From Zoogloea sp. 1C4 (GTDB taxonomy: Bacteria > Pseudomonadota > Gammaproteobacteria > Burkholderiales > Rhodocyclaceae), in the NCBI RefSeq assembly GCF_009469605.1, contig NZ_SSXU01000012.1, positions 62,001 to 126,000 on the forward strand: a stretch of 64,000 bases of DNA, given 5' to 3'. The notes beneath the pieces were generated by a model. It was given only the letters and a program-made list of their open reading frames with translations. It ran no database searches and was not told the DNA's origin. This document shows positions 18,807 through 27,364 of the stretch, one piece after another. How positions within the stretch are numbered: position 1 is the first letter of the stretch; the number at the start of each line of letters is the position of its first letter. Position numbers and translations under genes: made by a program.

Positions 18807-19962
18807 GATCGCCATGACCGGCCACGCAGCCCCCGAAAAAATCCGCAAGGGCGACCCGAAACGGGATCGCGGCAACCGCACGGGCTTCTCCACCGGCGCC
18901 AATTCGGCCGCCGCCGCCGCCGCCGCCGCCCTCGGGCTGGTGCATGGCCGGGTGCCGGATTTTGTGGACTGCGTGCTCCCCAACACCCAGCGGGTGCGCT
19001 TCCCGATCTGCGACGGCTGGACCGACGGCCAACGCGCCCGGGCGGTCAGCATCAAGGACGCCGGCGACGACCCCGACGCCACCAACGGCGCCCACCTCAC
19101 CGTCGAAGTCGAGCGCCTGCCCGGCGCCTCCGGGCAGATCGTGCTGCGCGGCGGGCCGGGGGTCGGCATCGTCACCAAGCCCGGCCTCGGCCTCGACGTG
19201 GGCGGCCCGGCCATCAACCCCGTCCCCCGCCGCAACATCGGCGACAACGTGCGCGCCGCCGGCAGCCCCATCCTCGACGCCGGCGACGGGCTCGCCGTGA
19301 CCATCTCGGTGCCCGGCGGCGACGAGATGGCCAAGAAGACCCTCAACGCCCGCCTCGGCATCCTGGGCGGCATCTCCATCCTCGGCACCACCGGCATCGT
19401 CCGGCCGTATTCCACCGCCGCCTTCCGGGCCAGCGTGGTGCAGGCCGTGGACGTGGCCGCCAACCAGGGCCACACCAGCGTCGTCTTCACCACCGGCGGA
19501 CGCACCGAAAAATGCGCCATGCGCTGTTACCCGGCCCTCGACGAAGCCTGCTTCGTGCAGATGGGCGACTTCGTCAAGGCCGCCTTCCAGACCGCGGTGA
19601 AGCAGCGCATGCAGCACATCATCGTCGGCGCCATGGTCGGCAAGCTCACCAAGATCGCCCAGGGCCTGTCGGTCACCCACGCCTGGCGCGAAGAGATCGA
19701 CCGCGAGCTGATCGCCTCCGCCGCCGCCGAAGTGGGCGCCCCACCCGATCTGGTCGCCGAGATCCGCGCCGCCGAAACCGCCCGCTTCGCCGCCGAAAGG
19801 CTGGCCGAACTGGATCTGGCGGTGGCCTTCCACCGGGCGCTCGCCGAGCGGGCCATCCGCAGCCTGCGCCAGCGCTACCCCGGCCCCCACCGCCTCACCG
19901 TGCTCGCCTGCAATTTCGAGGGCGTCCCCATCGTCACCGTGGAGGAACACGAACTTGTCTGA
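18796..19962 (+). CDS. cbiD: Cobalt-precorrin-5B C1-methyltransferase
   Basis: It adds the C1 methyl group in the anaerobic pathway; CbiD has no counterpart in the aerobic route, so this gene is strong evidence for the cobalt-early branch. The 388-residue protein has the N-terminal GFSTGANSAAAA motif and GPGVGIVTKPGLGL, both typical of CbiD. Its stop overlaps the cobL start by 8 nt. Confidence 0.95.
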   Translation: MAAEIAMTGHAAPEKIRKGDPKRDRGNRTGFSTGANSAAAAAAAALGLVHGRVPDFVDCVLPNTQRVRFPICDGWTDGQRARAVSIKDAGDDPDATNGAHLTVEVERLPGASGQIVLRGGPGVGIVTKPGLGLDVGGPAINPVPRRNIGDNVRAAGSPILDAGDGLAVTISVPGGDEMAKKTLNARLGILGGISILGTTGIVRPYSTAAFRASVVQAVDVAANQGHTSVVFTTGGRTEKCAMRCYPALDEACFVQMGDFVKAAFQTAVKQRMQHIIVGAMVGKLTKIAQGLSVTHAWREEIDRELIASAAAEVGAPPDLVAEIRAAETARFAAERLAELDLAVAFHRALAERAIRSLRQRYPGPHRLTVLACNFEGVPIVTVEEHELV

Positions 19963-21238
19963 ACCCTGTGCCCTCATCGGCATCCTCGACGACGGCTGGG
20001 CCGGGCTGGGCGAAACCGCCCGCAACCGCCTGCGCTCAGCCCAACTGCTGATCGGCGCCCGCCGCACGCTTGAACTCGTTGCCCCCCACCTCCCCTCCCG
20101 GGTGAAACAACGGGCGATGGACGGCCAGCTCGGCCGTGTCCCCGAATGGGTCCGTGCGGCGCTGGCTGCCGGTCAGCCCAGCGTGGTGCTCGCCACCGGC
20201 GACCCCCTGTGCCACGGCATCGGCGCTTTCCTCATCGGCCGGCTCGGCGCCGACGGGGTCGAGGTGCTGCCCGCCGCCTCCACCCTGCAGCTCGCCTTTG
20301 CCCGCCTCAAGCGGCCCTGGCAAGCGGCGCGGATCGTCTCGGTGCACAGCCGCGACGCCGGTGAATGGACACCCGGCGCCACGCCCGACCACGGGCTCTA
20401 CCCCCTCGTGCGCGCCGCCGCCGACGCCACCCTGATCGGCGCCTTCACCAGCCCCGAGAACAGCCCCGACCGCATCGCCCGGGCCCTGATCGCCGCCGGC
20501 CACGGCGCCGACTTCCAGCTCTCGGTGGCCGCCAGGCTGGGTCTGCCGGACGAAAGCGTAGAGGCCGACCTGCCGCTGGCCGACGCCGCCGCGCGCCGCT
20601 TCCCCGACCCCAACATCGTCGTGCTCACCCGCATCACGCCGCCCGAGCCCCGCGCCGTGTTCGGCTTCGACGACGCCGACTACATCCAGCGCACGCCCGA
20701 GAAAGGCCTCATCACCAAGCAGGAAGCCCGCGCCCTGTCCCTCGCCAAACTGGGCCTGCGGCCCGACAGCCGGGTGTGGGACATCGGTGCTGGCTCCGGC
20801 TCGGTGGGCCTCGAAGCCGCGCGCATCGCCCACGCCGGCCACGTGTGGGCAATCGAAAAGAACACCGCCGACGCCGCCAACGCCCGCGACAACGCCCGCC
20901 GCCTCAAGGCCAGCAACTACACGCTGGTCGAAGGCCGGGCGCCGGACGGCCTCGACACCTGGCCCGACCCCGACGCCGTGTTCATCGGCGGCTCCGGCGG
21001 CGAGCTCGCCGGGCTCATCCGCCTCATCCTCACCCGCCTGCGCCCCGGCGGCCGGCTGGTGATGAACTTCGTCACCCTCGAAAACCTCGCCACCGCCACC
21101 GCCGCCCTCAGCGACGCCGGCGCGACGTGGGACGTGGTCCAGCTGCAAGCCTCCCGCAGCCAGCCCATCCTCGACATGCACCGCCTCGCCGCCCACAACC
21201 CGGTGTGGATAGTCTCCACCCGCAAGGACGCTCCATGA
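19955..21238 (+). CDS. cobL: Precorrin-6Y C5,15-methyltransferase (decarboxylating), CbiE-CbiT fusion
   Basis: It methylates C5 and C15 and decarboxylates the C12 acetate. This 427-residue fusion has a CbiE domain (IGILDDGWAGLGETARN, VVLATGDPLCHGIGAFL) and a CbiT domain from about residue 235, with the SAM motif WDIGAGSGSVGLEAARI and VFIGGSGGELAGL. The start codon is TTG at 19955, chosen because GGAGGA lies eight bases upstream and the frame then gives the normal CobL N-terminus. It overlaps cbiD and, by ATGA, cobI. Compare the degenerate paralogue at 1557-3425. Confidence 0.94.
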   Translation: MSEPCALIGILDDGWAGLGETARNRLRSAQLLIGARRTLELVAPHLPSRVKQRAMDGQLGRVPEWVRAALAAGQPSVVLATGDPLCHGIGAFLIGRLGADGVEVLPAASTLQLAFARLKRPWQAARIVSVHSRDAGEWTPGATPDHGLYPLVRAAADATLIGAFTSPENSPDRIARALIAAGHGADFQLSVAARLGLPDESVEADLPLADAAARRFPDPNIVVLTRITPPEPRAVFGFDDADYIQRTPEKGLITKQEARALSLAKLGLRPDSRVWDIGAGSGSVGLEAARIAHAGHVWAIEKNTADAANARDNARRLKASNYTLVEGRAPDGLDTWPDPDAVFIGGSGGELAGLIRLILTRLRPGGRLVMNFVTLENLATATAALSDAGATWDVVQLQASRSQPILDMHRLAAHNPVWIVSTRKDAP

Positions 21239-22011
21239 CTACACCCACCTGCGGCCGCCTGATCGGCGCCTCCCTCGGCCCCGGCGATCCGGCACTCATC
21301 ACCCGCCGCGCCTGGGCCTGCCTCAGCGGCGAGGCCCGCTGGCTCTACCCGGTCAAGAAGGCCGAGGAATCCTCCTACGCCCTCGGCATCGTCGAGCGCG
21401 GCGGCCTCGCCATCCCCGCCGACGCCGAAGCCCTGGTCTTCCCGATGACCCGCGACCCGGTGGCCCTCGCCAAGGCGTGGAGCCGCGCCGCCACCCGCAC
21501 CGTCGCGCTGCTGCGCGAAGGGCGCGACCTGGTCTTCCTGGTCGAGGGCGACGCCTCCACCTTCTCCACCTTCGGCCACCTCGCCCGGGTGGTGCGCGAG
21601 CTCGCCCCCGAGGTGGAGGTGGAGACCATCCCCGGCGTGTCGTCCTTCGCCGCCGCAGCGGCCGGCACCGGGCTGACCCTCGCCGAAGAGGACGAAACCT
21701 TCGCCGTCATCCCCGCCGCCTACGGCGTGCCGGTGATCGAGCGCCTCCTCGACGAGTTCGACACCCTCGTGCTGCTCAAGGTCAAGCCGCTGCTCGACGA
21801 GGTGCTGGCCCTGCTGGCCCGCCGCGGGCTCCTCGCCACCAGCTGCTTCATCGAGAAGGTTGGCTCACCCGACGAACGCATCGTCCGGGACGTGGCAAGC
21901 CTGGCCGGCGAAAAGGTCAACTACCTTTCCCTATTGCTCGTCCAGAACCCCAAGCGGGTGCGCGGCGAGCTGCGCCGCGGCTGCCGCAAGCGCGCCACCG
22001 AAACGGCCTGA
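21235..22011 (+). CDS. cobI: Precorrin-2/cobalt-precorrin-2 C20-methyltransferase
   Basis: It methylates C20, the first ring-contraction-priming step. The 258-residue protein has GRLIGASLGPGDPALITRRA, YPVKKAEESSYALGI, LVEGDASTFSTFGHL and PGVSSFAAAAAGTGL, as in CobI/CbiL. The ATG overlaps the cobL stop (ATGA). A 31-nt gap follows before cbiG. Confidence 0.95.
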   Translation: MTTPTCGRLIGASLGPGDPALITRRAWACLSGEARWLYPVKKAEESSYALGIVERGGLAIPADAEALVFPMTRDPVALAKAWSRAATRTVALLREGRDLVFLVEGDASTFSTFGHLARVVRELAPEVEVETIPGVSSFAAAAAGTGLTLAEEDETFAVIPAAYGVPVIERLLDEFDTLVLLKVKPLLDEVLALLARRGLLATSCFIEKVGSPDERIVRDVASLAGEKVNYLSLLLVQNPKRVRGELRRGCRKRATETA

Positions 22012-22042
22012 TTCCCCACCCACCTTTTCCCGCCGCCCCGCC

Positions 22043-22819
22043 ATGACACCCCACCTGCCCTTCCCCCACGACCGCATCGCCGTCGTCTCGATCACCCGCC
22101 ACGGCATCGCCGTGGCCGGCCACGTGGTCACCGCGCTGCCCGGCGCGCGCCTCTTCGCCCCCGAGAAATTCGCCGCCGAAGCCCACGCCGCCGCCCCGGG
22201 CGCCGCCAGCTGCTACGCCGGCAAGACCGCCGAGCAGATCCCCATCCTGTTCTCCAACTTCGACGGCATCGTCGCCATCGTGTCGCTGGGCGCGATGGTG
22301 CGGCTCGTCGCCCCGCATCTGGGCCGCAAGGAATCCGACCCCGGCGTGGTCGTCATCGACGAGGCCGGGCGCTTCGTCATCCCGATGCTCTCCGGCCACC
22401 TGGGCGGCGCCAACGCCCTGGCCGGCCAGATCGCCCACGCCCTCGACGCCACCGTCGTGCTCACCACCGCCTCCGACGCCCGCCAGACGCTCGCCGTGGA
22501 TCTCCTCGGCCGCGAGCTGGGCTGGACTTTCGAGGCCAGCCACGACGAGATCGTCCGCGCCAGCGCCGCGGTGGTGAACGACGAACCCGTCGCCCTCGTC
22601 CAGGAAAGCGGCAGCGACGACTGGTGGCGCGGCCACGCCAACGGCCGCAGCGGCCCCCTGCCGGCCAACCTGCAGCGCTTCGCCCGCCTCGAGGACGTGG
22701 ACATCGCCCGCTTCGGCGCCGTGCTGTGGATCAGCCACCGGCCCCTCCCGGCCGCCCTCGCCGCGCCCCTCGCCGGCAAGCGCGTGATCTACCGCCCCAG
22801 CGGGGCGCACTGCGGGTGA
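22043..22819 (+). CDS. cbiG: CbiG N-terminal/central domains (cobalt-precorrin-5A hydrolase part)
   Basis: CbiG opens the ring lactone and releases the C20 fragment as acetaldehyde in the anaerobic route. This 258-residue protein covers the N-terminal and central regions: VVSITRHGIAVAGHV, GIVAIVSLGAMVRLVAPHL and the family motif SGHLGGANALAG. The C-terminal domain is encoded separately by the next gene, 4 nt downstream. Split cbiG genes are known. There is no cobG, consistent with the oxygen-independent pathway. Confidence 0.9.
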   Translation: MTPHLPFPHDRIAVVSITRHGIAVAGHVVTALPGARLFAPEKFAAEAHAAAPGAASCYAGKTAEQIPILFSNFDGIVAIVSLGAMVRLVAPHLGRKESDPGVVVIDEAGRFVIPMLSGHLGGANALAGQIAHALDATVVLTTASDARQTLAVDLLGRELGWTFEASHDEIVRASAAVVNDEPVALVQESGSDDWWRGHANGRSGPLPANLQRFARLEDVDIARFGAVLWISHRPLPAALAAPLAGKRVIYRPSGAHCG

Positions 22820-22823
22820 TCCG

Positions 22824-23225
22824 GTGAGCAGCCCGATCGCCCTCGGCCTCGGCTGCGACCGGGGCACGCCGGCCACCACCCTCGTGTGGGCGGTGGTGGA
22901 TGCCCTCGCCCGCTGCGGCGCCAGCCTCGCCGACGTGGCCGCGGTGGCCAGCATCGACCTCAAGGCCGATGAGCCCGGCCTGCACGCCCTGGCCGACTGG
23001 CAGGGCTGGACGATCCGCTTCTACCCCGCCGCCGCGCTGGCCGCCGTGACCGTACCCCACCCCTCCGAAACCGTCCGCAAATACACCGGCACGCCCTCGG
23101 TCTCCGAAGCCGCGGCGCTGCTCGCGGCCGGCGCCGGCATGGATCAGCTGATCGTCGAAAAACTCAAGTTCCGCGGCCCCGACGGCCGCAACGCCACCGT
23201 CTCCATCGCAAGGATTCCCCAATGA
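22824..23225 (+). CDS. cobE: CbiG C-terminal domain / CobE-like protein
   Basis: This 133-residue protein matches the C-terminal domain of CbiG, also found alone as CobE: IALGLGCDRGTPATTL, ASIDLKADEPGLHALADW, YTGTPSVSEAAALLAAG. Its exact catalytic role is not established. The GTG start lies 4 nt after the preceding stop and the stop overlaps cobJ by 4 nt, so it is made with both. Confidence 0.88.
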   Translation: MSSPIALGLGCDRGTPATTLVWAVVDALARCGASLADVAAVASIDLKADEPGLHALADWQGWTIRFYPAAALAAVTVPHPSETVRKYTGTPSVSEAAALLAAGAGMDQLIVEKLKFRGPDGRNATVSIARIPQ

Positions 23226-24205
23226 GCGACACCTCCACCCCGTCCGGCGGCCGGATCATGCTGGTGGGCCTCGGCCCCGGCAGCCACGCCCACCTCACCG
23301 CCCGCGCCCGGGCGGCCATTGCCGAAGCCGACACCGTCATCGGCTACGTCACCTACATCCGCCTGGTGGCCGACCTGCTCGAGGGCAAGGAAGTCATCAA
23401 GAAGTCGATGACCGAAGAGCTCGACCGGGCCATCGAAGCCTTCGAGCGCGCCCGCGCCGGCAAGAAGGTCGCGCTGATCTCCTCCGGCGACGCCGGCGTG
23501 TACGGCATGGCCGGGCCCACCTTCGAGGTGCTGTTCCAGGCCGGCTGGACGCCCGACAGCGGCATCGACGTGGAGATCATCCCCGGCGCCTCGGCGCTCA
23601 ACACCTGCGCCGCGCTGGTCGGCGCGCCGCTCACCCACGACTTCTGCGCCATCAGCCTGTCGGACCTGCTCACCCCGTGGCCGACCATCGCCCGCCGGCT
23701 CGACGCCGTCGCCCACGCCGATTTCGTCGTCGCCCTCTACAACCCCAAGAGCGGCCGCCGCACCCGCCAGATCGTCGAAGCGCGCCGCCTCTTCCTGCGC
23801 CACCGCCGCCCCGACACACCCGTCGCCATCGTCAAGTCGGCCTACCGCCCCAAGCAGCGCATCGAATTCACCACCCTCGAGAAGATGACCGAGTGCGACA
23901 TCGGCATGCTCTCCACGGTGCTCATCGGCAACTCCAACACCTTCATCCGCCACGGGCTGATGGTCACGCCGCGGGGCTACAGCAACAAGTACGACGTGGA
24001 CAGCGGCACCACCCACGCCGGCGAACAGGCCGGGCGATCGCTGTCCACGGGCCTCGACGGCTGGCTCGCCGGCCTCTTCGCCAGCGGCCTCGGCGCCGCC
24101 GAGCTGGCCGCCCTCCACCGGCTGCCCGAGGACTACATCGCCGCCCTGCTGGCCGAACCCCTCGCCTCCGAGCCCGCCGACGAACCCACCGGAGCCGACG
24201 CATGA
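23222..24205 (+). CDS. cobJ: Precorrin-3B/cobalt-factor III C17-methyltransferase
   Basis: It methylates C17 and drives ring contraction. The 327-residue protein has a CobJ/CbiH core (IMLVGLGPGSHAHLT, VALISSGDAGVYGMAG, YNPKSGRRTRQI, VTPRGYSNKYDV). The core ends near residue 260. A tail of about 65 residues follows that is longer than the basic enzyme, ending in LPEDYIAALLAEP and an acidic stretch. Some CbiH proteins have an Fe-S C-terminal extension; this tail has no cysteines. It overlaps the neighbours on both sides by 4 nt. Confidence 0.94.
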   Translation: MSDTSTPSGGRIMLVGLGPGSHAHLTARARAAIAEADTVIGYVTYIRLVADLLEGKEVIKKSMTEELDRAIEAFERARAGKKVALISSGDAGVYGMAGPTFEVLFQAGWTPDSGIDVEIIPGASALNTCAALVGAPLTHDFCAISLSDLLTPWPTIARRLDAVAHADFVVALYNPKSGRRTRQIVEARRLFLRHRRPDTPVAIVKSAYRPKQRIEFTTLEKMTECDIGMLSTVLIGNSNTFIRHGLMVTPRGYSNKYDVDSGTTHAGEQAGRSLSTGLDGWLAGLFASGLGAAELAALHRLPEDYIAALLAEPLASEPADEPTGADA

Positions 24206-24546
24206 GCGAACCCGTCAAACCCCGCATCGGCGCCTACCGCCGCCACCTGCTGGTGTGCACCGGCCCCCGCTGCACCACCGACGGCCAGGCCCAGGCCCTC
24301 TTCGACGGCCTCGGGCCCCGGCTCAAGGCCGCCGGGCTCGATGCCGGCGAGGTCCGCGTCAAACGCACCCGCACCGCCTGCTTCGCCGCCTGCAAGGGCG
24401 GCCCGATCCTGTGCGTGCAGCCCGACGGCACCTGGTACTACGGCGTCACCGACGCGGTGATGGAGCGCATCATCCACGAGCACCTCGTCGGCGGCCGGCC
24501 GGTGGATGAACACGTCTTCCACCAGAGCGACCACGACGGCGCCTGA
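24202..24546 (+). CDS. Thioredoxin-fold [2Fe-2S] ferredoxin of the cobalamin operon
   Basis: This 114-residue protein resembles the (2Fe-2S) ferredoxins often encoded in cobalamin operons (CbiW-like). Cysteines are at 19, 24, 60, 64 and 71 (LLVCTGPRC, TACFAACKGGPILC), and the conserved DGTWYYGVT follows. It is the last gene of the operon and overlaps cobJ by 4 nt. A role as electron donor in corrin synthesis is plausible but not shown. Confidence 0.85.
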   Translation: MSEPVKPRIGAYRRHLLVCTGPRCTTDGQAQALFDGLGPRLKAAGLDAGEVRVKRTRTACFAACKGGPILCVQPDGTWYYGVTDAVMERIIHEHLVGGRPVDEHVFHQSDHDGA

Positions 24547-24557
24547 CGCAGCGCCAT

Positions 24558-24593
24558 CCGCCGGATCGAGCCGGGCAGGGCACGATCCGGCGG
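24558..24593 (+). terminator. Hairpin ending the cobalamin operon
   Basis: CCGCCGGATCG and CGATCCGGCGG form a perfect 11-bp stem 12 nt after the ferredoxin stop. No T run follows, so termination may need Rho, or the hairpin may protect the 3' end. Confidence 0.6.
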
Positions 24594-24683
24594 ACCCCCG
24601 GCGCATAAGCCATGCAGGAATCGGCGGCAGCACGGATAATCCCGTCCCCGAGCGGGCTACCCGCACCGCATCCAGTCCTGCCC

Positions 24684-25940
24684 ATGAGAACGCCCACCGC
24701 CCTGCTACTGGTCGCCATCGCCGTTTCGGCGCCGGCCTCTGCCGTCGACTACTCCACCGCCGTGTTCGGCACGCTGGGCTACGCCCGCTCCGATCATCCC
24801 TTCGCCTATCAGCGCAGCATCGACGACAACGGCACCTTCCTGCGCGACAGCGTGCTCGGCGCACAGCTCGACATCCGCGTCTCACCCGAATGGAGCGCCA
24901 CGCTGCAGGGCCGGCTGGCCCCGGCCAACTTCACCGACGACCGCCTCGACGCAACCCTCGCCTGGGCCTTCGTATCGTGGCGGCCCAGCAACGACTGGCA
25001 GCTGCGGGCCGGCAAGCTGCGCATCCCCGGCTACCTCCACGCCGAGAACATGGAGGTCGGCGCCACCTTCGACTACGCCCGGCTCCCCGCCGAAGTGTAT
25101 TTCCTGTCGTCCATCGTCGATTTCATCGGCGGGTCGGCCTTGAAGACCTGGGCGACCGACAGCGGCGACCTCAGCCTCGAGGCCTACTGGGGCCGCAACA
25201 ACGGCTACTGGCGCCAGTACTTCCGCACCAGCTACCTGGGCATGAGCCCGGCCGGCGATTACTACCTGCCCATCACGCTGGAGGTCCGCGGGCTGTCGCT
25301 CGCCTTCCACCGGGACGAGGACGTCTACAAGTTCACCTACTACCAGATACGCGACCGGCAGCGCTCCGGTTACCGGTGGGTGGTGCCGACCCTCGAGACA
25401 CCGGCACCCGGCGTGAGCTACTACAACCTTGTCCCCGGCGGCCCCGAAGAGATGCGCCTCAGCGTGCTCGCCCTGGGCGCCGACGTCGGCATCGGCAACG
25501 GCTTCCGCCTGGCGGGCGAGGCCGTCCAGTGCAAGACCTTCGACATCCCCAGCGTCTTCAACATGACCGGCGGCTACCTTGCCCTGCGCAAGCGGATCGG
25601 CCAGTGGACGCCCTACGTCTATCACGCGCGCCTGCGCTCCAGCGGCGCCCAGCTGGATCTCCACCGGGCCCTCGACAACCCCACCATACCGGCCGCCGCC
25701 GACCCCACCGGCTTCATCACCGCCATGCAGAAATCCGGCGCCGACGCCTTCGGCGCCTACGACCAATACACCTGGAGCATCGGCACCGCCTACGCCCTCA
25801 CCCCCACCAGCAAGCTCAAGGCCGAATGGAGCCAGACCCACGTGGGCGCCGCCTCCAGCCTGGTGGATACCCCGGCCGGCGAGCGCGCGAGCCACCAGCG
25901 CTTCAACGTACTGTCCCTCTCCTACAGCTTCGTCTTCTGA
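24684..25940 (+). CDS. Outer-membrane beta-barrel (porin-like) protein
   Basis: This 418-residue protein has a Sec signal peptide (cleavage near ASA-VD, residue 20) and a barrel-like pattern of alternating aromatic and polar residues. It ends in LSLSYSFVF, with the terminal phenylalanine of outer-membrane proteins. RAGKLRIPGYLHAENMEVG resembles phosphate/anion-porin-like proteins found beside small periplasmic binding proteins. The next gene, 11 nt downstream, is such a protein, so they may act together. The substrate is not evident. Confidence 0.8.
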   Translation: MRTPTALLLVAIAVSAPASAVDYSTAVFGTLGYARSDHPFAYQRSIDDNGTFLRDSVLGAQLDIRVSPEWSATLQGRLAPANFTDDRLDATLAWAFVSWRPSNDWQLRAGKLRIPGYLHAENMEVGATFDYARLPAEVYFLSSIVDFIGGSALKTWATDSGDLSLEAYWGRNNGYWRQYFRTSYLGMSPAGDYYLPITLEVRGLSLAFHRDEDVYKFTYYQIRDRQRSGYRWVVPTLETPAPGVSYYNLVPGGPEEMRLSVLALGADVGIGNGFRLAGEAVQCKTFDIPSVFNMTGGYLALRKRIGQWTPYVYHARLRSSGAQLDLHRALDNPTIPAAADPTGFITAMQKSGADAFGAYDQYTWSIGTAYALTPTSKLKAEWSQTHVGAASSLVDTPAGERASHQRFNVLSLSYSFVF

Positions 25941-25951
25941 AGGTGCCGAAC

Positions 25952-26377
25952 ATGATCCGGCACACCATCCTGTTGCGGCCCCTGCTGCCCCTCCTGCTCC
26001 TGCTGATCGCCCCGGTGGCGGGCGCCGAGGGCATCGCCATCATCAGCCACGACCCCCTGCCCCGGGTCGACACCACCGTCATCCGGCGCCTCTTCACCGG
26101 CAAGGTGGTCGAGATCCGCGGCGTATCGGTGAGCCCCATCAACCTGCCCGCCGGCCACCCGCTGCGCACCCGCTTCCTCGCCACCTTCCTGGGGCAGGAC
26201 GAAGATCACTACACCAGCTACTGGACGGTGCGCCGCTTCGTCGGGCTCGGCTCGCCCCCGGTCGAGCTGCGCACCAGCGCCGAAGTCATCGCCTACGTCC
26301 GCACCAATCCCGGCGCGGTGGCCTACATCGACGCCGACGAGGTGCCGGCGGGCATGAACATCCTGCAGCAGAAGTAA
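25952..26377 (+). CDS. Small periplasmic PBP-like (PstS-related) protein
   Basis: This 141-residue protein has a signal peptide (hydrophobic to about residue 24, AGA-EG) and a short domain like one lobe of phosphate-binding PstS proteins: IAIISHDPLPRVDTTVIRRLF, then a C-terminal VIAYVRTNPGAVAYID. It is far shorter than PstS (about 320), so it is a stand-alone PBP-like domain. Eleven nt separate it from the barrel protein gene, suggesting an operon. The ligand is unknown. Confidence 0.75.
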   Translation: MIRHTILLRPLLPLLLLLIAPVAGAEGIAIISHDPLPRVDTTVIRRLFTGKVVEIRGVSVSPINLPAGHPLRTRFLATFLGQDEDHYTSYWTVRRFVGLGSPPVELRTSAEVIAYVRTNPGAVAYIDADEVPAGMNILQQK

Positions 26378-26382
26378 GCCGG

Positions 26383-26414
26383 CGTCGCCAGGGGCGACGG
26401 CCCCCGCATTTTTG
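26383..26414 (+). terminator. Probable terminator after the PBP-like gene
   Basis: CGTCGCC and GGCGACG pair around AGG, followed after nine bases by ATTTTTG. The gap before the T run makes it imperfect. Confidence 0.55.
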
Positions 26415-26488
26415 CTATCCTGCCGCCTTCCCGCCGGCCGGCACCGCAGCCCGCGCCGGCCAACTTCATCTCACGGGGTGGCGCACAC

Positions 26489-27025
26489 ATGGCCTCTTTG
26501 CAGGAACAATTTTTGAAAGCCGGCCTGGTCGACAAGAACAAGGTCAAGCAGACCAACCAGGACAAGGCCCGGCAGAAGAAGATCGAACGCCGCACCGGCA
26601 CCGAGAGCGTCGACGAGGCCCGCCTCGCCGCCCTCGAAACCCAGCGCAAGAACGCCGAGCGCGCCCGCGAGCTCAACGCCCAGCGCGACGCCGCCGCGCT
26701 GCAGAAGGCCATCGCCGCCCAGATCATCCAGATGGTCAGGCAGAACCGCCAGGACAAGGGCCGCGGCGACATCGCCTACAACTACACCCACGACGGCAAG
26801 ATCAAGCGGATGTACGTCTCCGCCGCCGTTCAGGCCCACATCGTCGCCGGGCATCTGGTGATCGTCTGCCAGGGCGAGAGCGCCGAGCTGGTGCCCAAGG
26901 TCATCGCCGACAAGATCGCCGAACGCGACCCGAACATCGTCGTCCGCGTGAAGAAAGCCAGCACCGAAGTGGACGAAGACGACCCCTACGCCGCCTTCCA
27001 GGTGCCGGACGACCTGATGTGGTGA
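26489..27025 (+). CDS. yaiL: YaiL/DUF2058 family protein
   Basis: This 178-residue protein belongs to the DUF2058 (YaiL) family, annotated as nucleoprotein or polynucleotide-associated, with no established biochemical role. Visible features: the conserved N-terminus MASLQEQFLKAGLVDKNK, a charged coiled-coil-like middle (residues 20-90, many Lys/Arg/Glu), then IAYNYTHDGKIKRMYV and an acidic C-terminus. It stands alone and is followed by a tandem-repeat region. Confidence 0.88.
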   Translation: MASLQEQFLKAGLVDKNKVKQTNQDKARQKKIERRTGTESVDEARLAALETQRKNAERARELNAQRDAAALQKAIAAQIIQMVRQNRQDKGRGDIAYNYTHDGKIKRMYVSAAVQAHIVAGHLVIVCQGESAELVPKVIADKIAERDPNIVVRVKKASTEVDEDDPYAAFQVPDDLMW

Positions 27026-27043
27026 GCGACCGGCAGACGGTGG

Positions 27044-27337
27044 CGGGCCACCCCCTGCCACCCCTGCACCTCAGACTGCCAGCGCTGCATCTCGAACATC
27101 CGACCCTGCATGTCCGACCCGCAAACGCGGACCTCAGACCGGCAACCATGCCCCTTTCTGGTGCACGGTCGGACCTCCGACCTGCATGCATGGACCTCTG
27201 AGGTCCGGCGTTGCACCTCCGAGGTCCACGCGTGCGCCTCAAACCCGCAACCCTGCACCTGAAACTGCCACGCCTGCACTTCGAACTGCCAGCGTTGGCA
27301 GTCTGACTGCCAACCCCGGCGGTCACAGGTCCGACCC
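27044..27337. repeat. Degenerate 21-nt tandem repeat, about 14 units
   Basis: Units begin at 27065 and every 21 nt to 27317 without any slip: 27065, 27086, 27107, 27128, 27149, 27170, 27191, 27212, 27233, 27254, 27275, 27296, 27317. One more decayed unit lies before them. A typical unit reads TGCACTTCGAACTGCCAGCG plus one base. Units differ at many positions. On the minus strand the frame gives a seven-residue pattern (WQFEVQA, WQFQVQG, WQSEVQG), but there is no good start, and I do not call it a gene. It fills the gap between yaiL and the convergent gene ending at 27365. Confidence 0.85.
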
Positions 27338-27364
27338 CGCCGCAACGGGGCCGGGCATTCCCCC

